From Acidimicrobiales bacterium (lineage in GTDB: Bacteria > Actinomycetota > Acidimicrobiia > Acidimicrobiales > RAAP-2), in assembly GCA_017883045.1 (NCBI GenBank), contig JADGOJ010000004.1, positions 1 to 57,081 of the forward strand: a stretch of 57,081 nucleotides of DNA, read 5' to 3'. This document shows positions 8,418-16,744 of this stretch, piece by piece (positions within the stretch are counted from its first letter, which is position 1; each line of letters starts with the position of its first letter). The translations under genes were made by a program, and so were the position numbers. Below the pieces are notes generated by a model, which saw nothing but the letters and a program-made list of their open reading frames with translations, was not told the origin of the DNA and made no database searches.

Positions 8418-10258
8418 TATTCGACCGTCACGGTCTTGGCGAGGTTGCGCGGACGGTCGACGTTGCGTCCGAGCCCCCGGGCAACGGCGTAGGCGAAGAG
8501 CTGCATGGGCACGATGTCGACCATCGGCGTGAACAACGGCTCGGTCGCCGGCACGCGCAGGACGTAATCCGCCACCGCGCTGATCGCCTCGTCGTCGTCG
8601 GTCGCCACGACCACCACGCTGGCGCCCCGGGCCTTCACCTCGGCGAGGTTGGACAGTATCTTCTCGTGCATCGCGGGATTGGTCGCGACCGCGACCACGA
8701 CGACACCCGGTTCGATCAGGGCGAGTGGGCCATGCTTCAGTTCACCGGCCGGATAGCCCTCGGCGTGCAGGTAGGTCAACTCCTTCAGCTTCAGCGCTCC
8801 CTCGAGGGCGGTGGGGAAGCCGACGTGGCGGCCGATGAAGAAGAAGTCGTGGGCCCCCATGAGTTCCTTCGCCACGTGTTCGACGCTCGCGCGCCGCTCG
8901 AGGGTGGTCGCGACCTGGGCGCTTACCGCGTTGAGCCCGAGGAACAGCGCGTCGATGTCGACCGGCGTCATGGTGCCGCGAAGTTGGGCGAGGCGCAGCG
9001 CGAACAGCTCGAGTGCGGCGACCTGGGCCACGAAGGCCTTGGTGGAGGCGACGGAGACCTCGAGGCCGGCGCGGGTGTAGATGACGGCGTCGGCCTCGCG
9101 CGCGAGTGAGGAGTCGACGATGTTGGAGATCGCCACGACGTGCGCGCCTCGGCGCTGCGCCTCGCGGGTGGCCTGGATCGTGTCGATGGTCTCGCCGCTC
9201 TGCGAGACACCGATCACGAGGGTGCCGATCTCCACGATCGGATCGCGGTAGCGGTACTCGCTGGAGATGTCGACCTCCACGCTGATCCGCGCCCAGCGCT
9301 CGATGGCGTACTTCGCCACGAGTGCCGCGTGGTGCGACGTCCCCGCGGCCACCAGCACCACGCGCTTGACCGCTCGCAACTCCTCGTCGCTGATGCGCAG
9401 CTCGTCGAAGGTGATCGTCCCGTCGCGACGGCGCCGATCGAGGAGGGTCGCCCGGATGGCGTTGGGCTGCTCGCTGATCTCCTTGGACATGAAGTCGTCG
9501 TGGCCGCCCTTCTCCGCGGTCTCGAGGTCCCAGTCGATGGCGAGTTGGCGCAATCGGACGGGCGCCCCTTCGAGGTCGATCGCCCGGAAGCCCTCCGGCC
9601 CCAGACGAACGATCTCGTCGTCGTTGACCGCGTAGAACGCGGTCGCGCGGTCGAGGATCGCCGGCACGTCGCTCGCGAGGTAGGTCACCCCCGGCGCGGT
9701 GCCGACGACCAGGGGCGAGATCCGCCGCGCCGCGACGATCACGTCGGGTTCGTTGGCGTCCATCACCGCCAGGGCGAAGGCCCCCCTGACCGTCAGGAGG
9801 CTCTGGCGCATCGCCTCCATCAGATCGAGGCCCGACGCGCGCGACTCCTCGATGAGGTGGGCCAGCACCTCGGAGTCGGTGACCGAGGTGAACCGGTGAC
9901 CACGGGCCTCGAGCTGCTCTTGCAGTTCGGTGTGGTTCTCGATGATGCCGTTGTGAATGATGGCGATGCTCCCTGAGCAGTCGAGGTGGGGGTGGGCGTT
10001 GACGGCCTCGGGCGCGCCGTGCGTGGCCCAGCGGGTGTGGCCGATGCCCGAGCTGAAGCCGACGGGGGCCAGTTCGCACTCGAGGCGCAGGGCCGCGACC
10101 GATTCGGTCCCGACGGCGGCGCGCGCGCGCCAGGTCTGGCCCGGGCGCACGAGGGCAATTCCCGCGGAGTCGTAGCCGCGATACTCCAGGCGGGTCAAGC
10201 CCTCCAGCAAGGTCGCGAGCGTGTCGGAGGATCCAACGACCCCAATGATGCCGCACAT
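8417..10258 (-). CDS. glmS: Glucosamine--fructose-6-phosphate aminotransferase (isomerizing)
   Basis: Makes glucosamine-6-phosphate from fructose-6-phosphate and glutamine, the entry to amino-sugar and peptidoglycan synthesis. The 613-residue protein starts MCGIIGVVG, so C2 is the N-terminal nucleophile after Met removal. The glutaminase domain covers roughly 1-220, followed by two SIS sugar-isomerase domains (about 290-420 and 460-600) with SQSGETIDT, STKAFVAQ and the C-terminal DRPRNLAKTVTVE. It follows glmM by 45 bases. No glmS ribozyme is expected in this phylum and the 45-base gap is too short for one. Confidence 0.97.
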   Translation of the reverse strand: MCGIIGVVGSSDTLATLLEGLTRLEYRGYDSAGIALVRPGQTWRARAAVGTESVAALRLECELAPVGFSSGIGHTRWATHGAPEAVNAHPHLDCSGSIAIIHNGIIENHTELQEQLEARGHRFTSVTDSEVLAHLIEESRASGLDLMEAMRQSLLTVRGAFALAVMDANEPDVIVAARRISPLVVGTAPGVTYLASDVPAILDRATAFYAVNDDEIVRLGPEGFRAIDLEGAPVRLRQLAIDWDLETAEKGGHDDFMSKEISEQPNAIRATLLDRRRRDGTITFDELRISDEELRAVKRVVLVAAGTSHHAALVAKYAIERWARISVEVDISSEYRYRDPIVEIGTLVIGVSQSGETIDTIQATREAQRRGAHVVAISNIVDSSLAREADAVIYTRAGLEVSVASTKAFVAQVAALELFALRLAQLRGTMTPVDIDALFLGLNAVSAQVATTLERRASVEHVAKELMGAHDFFFIGRHVGFPTALEGALKLKELTYLHAEGYPAGELKHGPLALIEPGVVVVAVATNPAMHEKILSNLAEVKARGASVVVVATDDDEAISAVADYVLRVPATEPLFTPMVDIVPMQLFAYAVARGLGRNVDRPRNLAKTVTVE

Positions 10259-10303
10259 GGGACCAGCCTACTCGTGGCCCTTTGACGCTCTCCTGGCCGA
10301 ATG

Positions 10304-11605
10304 TTACGCGAGGAAAATGCTTTGCAGGCGCGCGGAGAAGACGTCGACGAACTCCGCGTTCAACGCCTCGATCATCACGCGCACGACCGGCTCGGTGCCC
10401 GAGGGGCGGATGAACAGGCGCACGTCGGCCGGTTCTATCCCGTAGGCCGCGCTCAGTTCGTCGAACAGTTCGTGCACCGCCTCGTCGTTGTAGTTCTCGC
10501 GCGCCACGTTGACGAGCCTTTGGGGGACACGATGCCACACCGCGTCGGCCTGCTCGGCCAACGGTCCTCGGCGCGCCACCAGGTCCGCGAGCATGAGTCC
10601 AGTCAGGAGACCGTCACCCGTCGGCGCCAGGTTGCGAAAGATGAGATGGCCCGACTGCTCGCCCCCGAAGGGCAACGACTGCTCCTCCAGCGCCATCAAG
10701 ACGTTGCGGTCACCCACGTCAGTCTCGACGACCGCGATGGCGGCCTCCTTCATCGCGCTGTGCAGGCCGAGGTTGCTCATCGAGGTGACCACGAGTCCCC
10801 CGCCGAGCGTGTTGCGTTCGAAGAAGTCCAGGGCGAACAGGACCATCAGGTCATCGCCGTCGCGAACGTTGCCCCCCGCGTCCACGGCGATCAGACGGTC
10901 GGCGTCGCCGTCGAAGGCGAGACCCAGGTCGGCGCGCAGCTCGAGCACTTTGGCCACCAGTCCCTCGACGTGAGTGGAGCCGCACTGCTCATTGATGTTG
11001 TGCCCGTCGGGCTGATCGTTGATCGTCGTGAGGCGCGCGCCCGTCGCTTCGAACAGTTCGTGGGCCACGTGCGACGCCGCCCCGTTCGCGCAGTCCAGCA
11101 CGATGTGCAGCGGCGAAATGTCGCCGGGGACCAGTGAACGAAGGTGCGCCGTGTAATCGGACTCGGCCGTGGCATCGACGGCGAACTCGGCGAAGGTCGC
11201 GCCCGTCGCATGAGGGGCGGTGTTCAGCGCATCGGTGACCGCCTGCTCGGTCGCGTGGTCGAGCTTGCCCCCGCCGAGCCCCAGGACTTTCAGCCCGTTG
11301 TCGTAGTAGGGGTTGTGCGAGGCCGAGACGACCACCCCCACGCCGCCACGTTGCAGGGCGATGATCGCCACTCCGGGGGTCGTGAAGTAGCCGAGGTTGA
11401 CCCCGGCAGCGCCACCATCGCGAAGCCCCGTCAAGACGGCGGCGGCCAGCTGCGGTGAGCTCTCGCGGGTGTCGTAGCCGACGAAGACCGGAGTGGCAAA
11501 GACGCTGGCGACCGCACGGCCGAGACGGTACGCCAGGTCCGTGGTGATCTCGTCGTACGCTCGCCCGCGAATACCGTCCGTGCCAAACCGCACGGTCATG
11601 GCCAT
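10304..11605 (-). CDS. glmM: Phosphoglucosamine mutase
   Basis: Interconverts glucosamine-6-phosphate and glucosamine-1-phosphate for UDP-GlcNAc synthesis. The 433-residue alpha-D-phosphohexomutase has the phosphoserine loop SASHNP (S96), the metal loop DGDADR near 245, the sugar-binding GGEQSGH near 318 and the phosphate-binding FIRPSGTEPVVRV near the C-terminus. The ATG at 11605 overlaps the rpsI stop as TAATG; an alternative Met two codons later (MTVRFGTDGI) fits the family equally well. The rpsI-glmM linkage is common in Gram-positive bacteria. Confidence 0.96.
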   Translation of the reverse strand: MAMTVRFGTDGIRGRAYDEITTDLAYRLGRAVASVFATPVFVGYDTRESSPQLAAAVLTGLRDGGAAGVNLGYFTTPGVAIIALQRGGVGVVVSASHNPYYDNGLKVLGLGGGKLDHATEQAVTDALNTAPHATGATFAEFAVDATAESDYTAHLRSLVPGDISPLHIVLDCANGAASHVAHELFEATGARLTTINDQPDGHNINEQCGSTHVEGLVAKVLELRADLGLAFDGDADRLIAVDAGGNVRDGDDLMVLFALDFFERNTLGGGLVVTSMSNLGLHSAMKEAAIAVVETDVGDRNVLMALEEQSLPFGGEQSGHLIFRNLAPTGDGLLTGLMLADLVARRGPLAEQADAVWHRVPQRLVNVARENYNDEAVHELFDELSAAYGIEPADVRLFIRPSGTEPVVRVMIEALNAEFVDVFSARLQSIFLA

Positions 11606-11997
11606 TACCGCTTCGAGTACTGAGGAGCCTTACGCGCCTTCTTGAGACCGTACTTCTTGGTCTCCTTCTTGCGCGAGTCACGCGTCAAGAGGCCGGCCTT
11701 CTTCAAGGCGGGGCGGACGTTCTCGTCAATCTCGAGCAGCGAGCGAGCGATGCCCAGACGCAGCGCGCCGGCCTGGCCGGCCACGCCGCCGCCTTCGATG
11801 GTGGCGTCGATGTCGTAGGTCTGCTGTGCCTCGATGAGACGCAGCGGCTCCATCACCATCTGGCGATGCGTCGCCGAGGTGAAATAGTTGTCGAATGCGC
11901 GAGAGTTGATGGTGATCGTGCCGGTGCCGGGGCGAAGACGCACGCGCGCCACCGCTTCCTTGCGACGGCCGGTGGTCTGGGTGAGTGGTGATGACAC
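11605..11997 (-). CDS. rpsI: 30S ribosomal protein S9
   Basis: Small-subunit head protein whose basic C-terminal tail contacts P-site tRNA. The protein is 130 residues with [16 protein letters not shown] near the N-terminus and the invariant ending RKAPQYSKR. It starts at GTG 11997, 12 bases after rplM, and its TAA overlaps the glmM ATG. Transcribed with rplM. Confidence 0.98.
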   Translation of the reverse strand: MSSPLTQTTGRRKEAVARVRLRPGTGTITINSRAFDNYFTSATHRQMVMEPLRLIEAQQTYDIDATIEGGGVAGQAGALRLGIARSLLEIDENVRPALKKAGLLTRDSRKKETKKYGLKKARKAPQYSKR

Positions 11998-12009
11998 GGG
12001 GTATTCTCC

Positions 12010-12456
12010 TTAGCCGCGGCGGATCGCCGAGGTGTCGTACTTGGTTGGCATCTGTGCGGCGTGGGGGTGCTCGGCGCCGGCGTAGACGAACAGCTTGCCC
12101 ATCTGAGCGCGGCCGAGCCGGTTCTTCGGGACCATGCCCTTGACGGCGTCGAAGACGAGCTTCTCGGGGTCGGTGTCCATCAGGGTCTGCCAGGACGTCG
12201 CGCGCAGGCCGCCCGGGTAGCCCGAGTGGTGGTAGGCGAACTTCTGGGCCGCCTTGTTGGCGGTCAGGACGACCTTGTCGGCGTTGACGATGATGACGTT
12301 GTCACCGCAGTCGACGTGGGGGGCGAAGTAGGTGCGGTGCTTGCCGCGCAGCAGCGATGCGGCGACGGTCGCGACGCGGCCCAGGACCAGGCCCTCGGCG
12401 TCGATGACGAGCCACTCACGCGTAATGTCCTTGACCTTCGGTGAAAATGTGCGCAC
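12010..12456 (-). CDS. rplM: 50S ribosomal protein L13
   Basis: Early-assembly large-subunit protein. GTG at 12456 gives 148 residues starting VRTFSPKVKDITREW, the position where actinobacterial L13 proteins begin, with a weak GGGAAG ribosome site just upstream. An in-frame ATG at 12468 would add MGSS. Motifs GKHRTYFAPHVDCGDNVIIVNA and GMVPKNRLGR are typical. First gene of the rplM-rpsI-glmM-glmS run, behind the promoter at 12509-12537. Confidence 0.96.
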   Translation of the reverse strand: MRTFSPKVKDITREWLVIDAEGLVLGRVATVAASLLRGKHRTYFAPHVDCGDNVIIVNADKVVLTANKAAQKFAYHHSGYPGGLRATSWQTLMDTDPEKLVFDAVKGMVPKNRLGRAQMGKLFVYAGAEHPHAAQMPTKYDTSAIRRG

Positions 12457-12508
12457 GGAACTTCCCATTGGATAACTTGACGGCCCAGACCGGGTCGGAG
12501 GACTCCCC

Positions 12509-12537
12509 AGTCTACGAAAAACGGCCCCTCGGGGCAA
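12509..12537 (-). promoter_or_regulatory. Promoter of rplM operon (TTGCCC-N17-TAGACT)
   Basis: On the minus strand, TTGCCC (12532-12537) and TAGACT (12509-12514) are separated by 17 bases, placing the start of transcription about 50 bases before rplM. The spacer contains the small GC hairpin and T-run annotated separately, so termination of truA and initiation of rplM overlap physically. Confidence 0.55.
12517..12535 (-). terminator. Short GC hairpin plus T5 downstream of truA
   Basis: Minus-strand GCCC-CGAG-GGGC hairpin (12524-12535) followed by CG and TTTTT (12517-12521). The stem is only 4 bp, so this would be a weak intrinsic terminator for transcripts leaving truA. It coincides with the rplM promoter spacer. 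Confidence 0.4.
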
Positions 12538-12602
12538 ATCGCACCGTCCAACGGGAGGGACCACCCAACTCGCGCCGCTCGGTCACCCCGCCGGGCGTAC
12601 TG

Positions 12603-13469
12603 TCATCGGGCGAAGGTGTCGTAACCGACCCCGATGAGGGCCAACCCGGCCGCGGGCGCCGCCGAGGGCAATTGGTGGCGGCTCAGGCTCGCGAGGCGCT
12701 CTCGGATCGTCTCTTCGGGCAAGGACCCCTGGCCAATGGCCACCATTGTCGAGGTGAGGCACCTCACCATGTTGTGGCAGAAGGACTGGGCGCGGATCGT
12801 CAAGCGCACTACCGGCGCGTGGCGCGGACTCATTATCCACTCGTCCTCCAGCCGCTCCCACCGGGCATCGAGCACCCGACGCAGCAAGGGCTCGCCGACG
12901 TTCGAGTTGGACGGGCGCCTACAGAAGGCCCGAAAGTCGTGAGTGCCGACCACCTCACTGGCGACGCGGTTCATCGCCGTCAGGTCGAGGGGACCCTCGA
13001 CGCTCCACGACCAGGCGTTGGTCGTCTCCAGACCGGGCTCTTGGCTCTCCAGCACCAGGTAGCGGTACTCGCGCCACGTCGCCGAGAATCGGGCGTGGAA
13101 CTCGTGGGAGACCGGCTCGGCGTGCAGCACCTGGATCCGACCGCGCAGCTGCTTGTTGAGCGACGCAATCAGGCGCTCGCTCTCGAGGCTGCGCACCTTC
13201 GCTTGGCGAGGGAGGTCGACGTGCACGACCTGGCGAAAGGCGTGCACGCCGCTGTCGGTGCGCCCGGCGCCGACGATCACGGGCTCGTGTTCGAGACGCA
13301 GGGTCTTGGCGATCGTCGATCGCAACAGGCCGACCACGGTGTCGTGGTGTGGCTGATAGGCGAAGCCCCTAAAGGCCAGGCCGTCGTAGGCGACGTCGAG
13401 GCGCCACCGCTGGGTGGCGCCTAGCGACGGATCAGACGAACTCAATGCGCGCCATCGGGGCGTTGTCAC
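12603..13469 (-). CDS. truA: tRNA pseudouridine(38-40) synthase TruA
   Basis: Isomerises U38, U39 and U40 in the tRNA anticodon arm. From the GTG at 13469 the protein has 288 residues with the catalytic aspartate D72 in GAGRTDSGVHAF, YRYLVLES near residue 138 and SFCHNMVRCL near the C-terminal third. The start is uncertain: GTG 13469 overlaps the end of rplQ by 38 bases, and an in-frame TTG at 13445 overlaps by 14. Family similarity begins only at about residue 22 (RWRLDVAYDG). A perfect 9-bp hairpin lies inside the first codons. It ends the alpha-operon gene set. Confidence 0.93.
   Translation of the reverse strand: MTTPRWRALSSSDPSLGATQRWRLDVAYDGLAFRGFAYQPHHDTVVGLLRSTIAKTLRLEHEPVIVGAGRTDSGVHAFRQVVHVDLPRQAKVRSLESERLIASLNKQLRGRIQVLHAEPVSHEFHARFSATWREYRYLVLESQEPGLETTNAWSWSVEGPLDLTAMNRVASEVVGTHDFRAFCRRPSNSNVGEPLLRRVLDARWERLEDEWIMSPRHAPVVRLTIRAQSFCHNMVRCLTSTMVAIGQGSLPEETIRERLASLSRHQLPSAAPAAGLALIGVGYDTFAR
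13400..13421 (-). promoter_or_regulatory. Perfect 9-bp hairpin just after rplQ, inside truA 5' end
   Basis: GGCGCCACC (13400-13408) and GGTGGCGCC (13413-13421) form a perfect 9-bp stem with a 4-base loop, ending 10 bases beyond the rplQ stop codon in the direction of transcription. There is no T-run after it. It looks like a terminator/attenuator or mRNA-stabilising stem between the ribosomal genes and truA. Confidence 0.5.
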
Positions 13470-13794
13470 CCTGACGCGGCCCGAGCTTCAAGATGCGCGT
13501 GTAGCCACCGGGACGCTCGGTGTAACGAGGTGCGATCTCGGTGAAGAGCTTGTGGGTCATGTCCTTGTCGCGGATGAAGGCGACCACGCGACGCTGCGCG
13601 TGGACCGAGCCCTCGGGTGAGTTCTTGGCGGCGGTGACGACCTTCTCGACGATCGGGCGCAGGGCCTTGGCCTTGGCCTCGGTGGTGACGATCGACTCGG
13701 CCGCGATCATCGAAGCCACGAGGTTGCCCATCATGGCCTTCTGGTGGGCGCTGTTGCCGCCGAACCGCTTGCCCTTCGTGGGAGTTCCGCGCAT
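13432..13794 (-). CDS. rplQ: 50S ribosomal protein L17
   Basis: Large-subunit protein near the exit tunnel. A 120-residue bacterial-type L17, starting MRGTPTKGKRFGGNSAHQKAM, with ESIVTTEAKAKALRPIVEKVVT near residue 33. Its end LKLGPRQGDNAPMARIEFV is typical. It starts 2 bases after rpoA ends; its end overlaps the proposed truA start. Confidence 0.98.
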   Translation of the reverse strand: MRGTPTKGKRFGGNSAHQKAMMGNLVASMIAAESIVTTEAKAKALRPIVEKVVTAAKNSPEGSVHAQRRVVAFIRDKDMTHKLFTEIAPRYTERPGGYTRILKLGPRQGDNAPMARIEFV

Positions 13795-13796
13795 GC

Positions 13797-14738
13797 TTAG
13801 TCCTCTACTCGCAGTGAGAGACCGCGCTCTTCGAGGCGGTCGTTGACGTCCTTCAGCGACGTGGCGCCGAAGTTGGTGATCGAGGTCAGGTCACGCTCGG
13901 TCGCGTTGACGAGCTGGGCGATGGTGTTGATGCCGGCGCGCTTCAGGCAGTTGCGCGAGCGCTCGGTGAGTCCCAACTCCTCGATGCGGATGTCGAGCTC
14001 GCTGGCGGCGGCCTGGGCCGTGCCCACGTCGCCCAACTCAAGGGCCGGAGCCTCCTCGTCGAAGTTGCCGATCAGCTCGACGAGCGAGCCGAGGGTCTTT
14101 CCAGCCGAGGCCAGGGCCTCGCGGGGGCTGATGGAGCCGTCGGTCTCGATCTCGATGACGAGGCGGTCGAAGTCCTTGGACTGCTCGACGCGCACGGGCT
14201 CGATCTCGAAGCTGACGCGACGGACGGGGGTGAAGATGGCGTCGAGCGGGATGACCCCGATCGTCGACGATCCCTTGTTGCCCTCGGCGCCGACGTAGCC
14301 CTTGCCACGCTCGACGGTCAGCTCGAAGGTCAGCGCGCTCTTGGGGCTGGTCAGGTACGCCAGGTGCAGGTCGCGGTTGAGGATCTCCACGTCGGCGGTG
14401 GTCGACAAGTCGGCGGCGGTCACGGGACCCTCCCCCTTCTTGTCGAGGCGCAGGGTCACGGGCTCGTCGCTGTGCACCTGCAACAGCAGGTCCTTCAGGT
14501 TCAGGCAGATGTCCTGGACGTCTTCCTTCACGCCTTCGATGACACCGAACTCGTGCAAGACGGCGTCGAACTTGACGCGGGTCGCGGCGGCGCCGGGGAT
14601 CGACGAGAGCAGGGTTCGGCGCAGCGAGTTGCCCAGCGTGTGGCCGAATCCGGGGTCGAGCGGCCCAATGCCGAACGATTGACGGTTGTTGACTTCGTCG
14701 CCGAGGGCTTCGATGGTGGGTCGTTGGATGATCAACAT
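13797..14738 (-). CDS. rpoA: DNA-directed RNA polymerase subunit alpha
   Basis: Assembles the core polymerase through its N-terminal domain (about 1-230) and contacts UP elements and activators through the C-terminal domain (about 250-313, with EELGLTERSRNCLKRAGI and NFGATSLKDV). The protein is 313 residues, slightly shorter than the 320-350 of many actinobacteria because the acidic tail is short. ATG at 14738, with rpsD ending 31 bases upstream. Member of the alpha operon. Confidence 0.98.
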   Translation of the reverse strand: MLIIQRPTIEALGDEVNNRQSFGIGPLDPGFGHTLGNSLRRTLLSSIPGAAATRVKFDAVLHEFGVIEGVKEDVQDICLNLKDLLLQVHSDEPVTLRLDKKGEGPVTAADLSTTADVEILNRDLHLAYLTSPKSALTFELTVERGKGYVGAEGNKGSSTIGVIPLDAIFTPVRRVSFEIEPVRVEQSKDFDRLVIEIETDGSISPREALASAGKTLGSLVELIGNFDEEAPALELGDVGTAQAAASELDIRIEELGLTERSRNCLKRAGINTIAQLVNATERDLTSITNFGATSLKDVNDRLEERGLSLRVED

Positions 14739-14769
14739 GGGGACTCCTTGAGGTCTTTGAGAGGTTCGG

Positions 14770-15414
14770 TTACTTGGAGTACAGCTCGACGATGAGCTGT
14801 TCCTTGATCGACTCGTCGATCTGCTCGCGCTGGGGGACGATGCGCACGGTGACGCTGAAGCCGTTGTCGCCCGTCTCGAGCCAACCGGGCACCGAGCGGT
14901 CCAGCACGTCGAGGTTGCGCTTGACGTTGAAGTTCTCGCGTGTGACGTTCTTGAGGGCGATGACTTCGCCAGGACGGACGCGGTACGACGGGATGGTGAC
15001 GCGCTTGCCGTTGATGGTCACGTGACCGTGACGCACGAACTGACGGGCCTGGGCGCGCGAGGCGCCCCAACCGGCGCGGTAGGCGATGTTGTCGAGGCGC
15101 AGCTCGAGGAACTGCAGCAGGTTCGTGCCGGTCATCCCGGGACGGCGGCTGGCCTCTTCGTACAGGTTGCGGAACTGCTTCTCCAAGAGACCGTAGATGC
15201 GACGGGCCTTCTGCTTCTCGCGAAGCTGGGTGAGGTACTCCGAGCCCTGGCGCTGGCGGTCACGGCCGTGCATGCCCGGCGGGAAGGCCCGCATCTGACG
15301 GTCCGAGTTCTCGGCGACGGGGCACTTCATGGTGAAGCAGCGCTCACCCTTGAGGTACAGCTTGGTGCGCTCACGACGACAAAGTCGGCAAACGGGTCCT
15401 GTGTAACGAGCCAT
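14770..15414 (-). CDS. rpsD: 30S ribosomal protein S4 (zinc-binding form)
   Basis: Primary 16S rRNA-binding assembly protein and, in E. coli, autoregulator of the alpha operon. It is 214 residues with four cysteines, C9, C12, C26 and C31, forming the zinc ribbon of the C+ type, and an S4 RNA-binding domain around residues 98-160 (LELRLDNIAYRAGWGASRAQARQ). Start ATG 15414, 8 bases after rpsK. Confidence 0.97.
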   Translation of the reverse strand: MARYTGPVCRLCRRERTKLYLKGERCFTMKCPVAENSDRQMRAFPPGMHGRDRQRQGSEYLTQLREKQKARRIYGLLEKQFRNLYEEASRRPGMTGTNLLQFLELRLDNIAYRAGWGASRAQARQFVRHGHVTINGKRVTIPSYRVRPGEVIALKNVTRENFNVKRNLDVLDRSVPGWLETGDNGFSVTVRIVPQREQIDESIKEQLIVELYSK

Positions 15415-15422
15415 GATCTTCC

Positions 15423-15818
15423 TTAGCCTCGGCGGCGCTTCTTGGGGCGACAGCCGTTGTGGGGTAGCGGGGTGACGTCCTTGATGGCGACGACTTCGAT
15501 GCCGGCGGCCGCAATCGAGCGGATCGCGGTCTCACGACCCGAGCCCGGACCGCGCACGAGCACGTCGACCTTCTTCACGCCGTGCTCCATCGCCGCGCGA
15601 GCGCACTTCTCGGCGGCCAGCTGGGCGGCGTAGGGCGTCGACTTGCGCGATCCCTTGAAGCCGACCTGGCCCGACGAGGCCCACGACAGGACGTTGCCCT
15701 CGGGGTCGGTGATGGACACGATCGTGTTGTTGAAGGAGCTCTTGATGTGCGCAACGCCGAAGGCGACGTTCTTGCGTTCCTTCTTGCGACCCTTGCGGCC
15801 GGCGGTCGGCTTAGCCAT
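15423..15818 (-). CDS. rpsK: 30S ribosomal protein S11
   Basis: Platform protein of the small subunit that lines the mRNA exit channel. A 131-residue protein with INDTxG-type [10 protein letters not shown] near residue 29, [13 protein letters not shown] near 90 and the conserved ending [15 protein letters not shown]. The ATG overlaps the rpsM stop codon as TAATG, suggesting translational coupling. Confidence 0.98.
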   Translation of the reverse strand: MAKPTAGRKGRKKERKNVAFGVAHIKSSFNNTIVSITDPEGNVLSWASSGQVGFKGSRKSTPYAAQLAAEKCARAAMEHGVKKVDVLVRGPGSGRETAIRSIAAAGIEVVAIKDVTPLPHNGCRPKKRRRG

Positions 15819-16195
15819 TACTTCGTAACCTTCTTCTTACCGGCGACGGTGCGCTTGGGGCCCTTGCGGGTGCGGGCATTGGTGCGGGTGCGCTGGCCCC
15901 GGACGGGCAGGCCCTTGCGATGGCGGATCCCCTGCAGGCAGTTGATCTCCATCTTGCGCTTGATGTCCTGGGCGACGTCACGACGACGGTCACCCTCGAC
16001 CGACAGGTGCTGGTCGATGTAGGCACGAAGCTTGTTGACGTCGGACTCTTCGAGGTCCTTGACGCGCGTGGACTCGTCGATGTCGGTCGCCGCGCAGATC
16101 TGCTGCGCGGTGGTCGGTCCGATTCCGAAAATGTATGTGAGTGAGATCACCGTACGCTTGTCGCGTGGGATGTCTACTCCGGCAATACGGGCCAT
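15818..16195 (-). CDS. rpsM: 30S ribosomal protein S13
   Basis: Head protein that bridges the subunits and touches P-site tRNA through its basic C-terminal tail. A 125-residue protein starting [22 protein letters not shown], with [22 protein letters not shown] at the C-terminal end as usual. Overlaps rpsK by one base and follows rpmJ by 12 bases. Confidence 0.98.
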   Translation of the reverse strand: MARIAGVDIPRDKRTVISLTYIFGIGPTTAQQICAATDIDESTRVKDLEESDVNKLRAYIDQHLSVEGDRRRDVAQDIKRKMEINCLQGIRHRKGLPVRGQRTRTNARTRKGPKRTVAGKKKVTK

Positions 16196-16207
16196 GTTCT
16201 TCCTCTC

Positions 16208-16321
16208 CTAGCCCTGGCGCTGCTTGTGGCGTGGGTTCTCGCAGATCACGCGGACGTGACCGGCCCGGCGAATGACTTTGCACTTCTCACACATGGTCTT
16301 GACGCTGGCGCGAACCTTCAT
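16208..16321 (-). CDS. rpmJ: 50S ribosomal protein L36 (zinc form)
   Basis: A 37-residue protein read directly from the sequence: it starts [19 protein letters not shown] and ends [12 protein letters not shown]11, C14, C27 and H32 form the zinc ribbon, so this is the zinc-dependent C+ paralogue. It lies between infA and rpsM, the standard position. Confidence 0.96.
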   Translation of the reverse strand: MKVRASVKTMCEKCKVIRRAGHVRVICENPRHKQRQG

Positions 16322-16353
16322 GTCGTTTCTTTCTCGATCCTCTGGAACTTGAG

Positions 16354-16578
16354 CTATTTGTAGCGGTAGGTGATGCGGCCGCGGGTCATGTCGTAGGGCG
16401 TGATCTCCACCTGGACCTTGTCGCCGGGCAGGATGCGGATGCGGTGCATGCGCATCTTGCCCGAGCTGTGGGCGAGGACGGTGTAACCGTTCTCCAGCTC
16501 GACGCGGAACATGGCGTTGGGCAATGGCTCGACGACGGTCCCCTCAACGGTAAACGCGTCTTCCTTTGGCTTGCTCAG
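16354..16578 (-). CDS. infA: Translation initiation factor IF-1, probable CTG start
   Basis: OB-fold factor that occupies the 30S A site during initiation. The frame encodes 74 residues, (L/M)[16 protein letters not shown] at the start and [15 protein letters not shown] at the end, a full-length IF-1. No ATG, GTG or TTG exists in frame between the preceding region and residue 23. The codon aligned with the family's initiator Met is CTG at 16578-16576, seven bases after an AAGGAG ribosome site. A non-canonical start is therefore the best reading. First gene of infA-rpmJ-rpsM-rpsK-rpsD-rpoA-rplQ. Confidence 0.93.
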   Translation of the reverse strand: MSKPKEDAFTVEGTVVEPLPNAMFRVELENGYTVLAHSSGKMRMHRIRILPGDKVQVEITPYDMTRGRITYRYK

Positions 16579-16671
16579 GTTCCTTCTCCTTGTAACGGCA
16601 CTGCGGGACGTGAAAGAGCAACAACTCCTCCACGGATGGACCTCAGGGTGATACCAAGAGGTCGGCTGACC

Positions 16672-16699
16672 ATTCTACCGAATTTTTCCCCGAACGCAA
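16672..16699 (-). promoter_or_regulatory. infA operon promoter (TTGCGT-N16-TAGAAT)
   Basis: Minus-strand TTGCGT (16694-16699) and TAGAAT (16672-16677) are separated by 16 bases, giving a 5' leader of roughly 85-90 bases before the infA CTG. The -10 is close to consensus. The map-infA junction is interrupted by plus-strand genes, so a separate promoter is required here. Confidence 0.65.
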
Positions 16700-16744
16700 A
16701 AGCCGGGGTTCCCTCCGGCCTTCGGCTAGGGGCCGAAAGACAGT

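Noticed and set aside
10259-10303. glmS ribozyme in the glmM-glmS gap
   Set aside because: The gap is only 45 bases, too short for the ribozyme, and it has no matching core sequence.
16688-16737. GC-rich hairpins in the infA upstream region as intrinsic terminators
   Set aside because: Neither CCCCG/CGGGG nor TTCGGC/GCCGAA is followed by a T-run on either strand, and the first overlaps the infA promoter.
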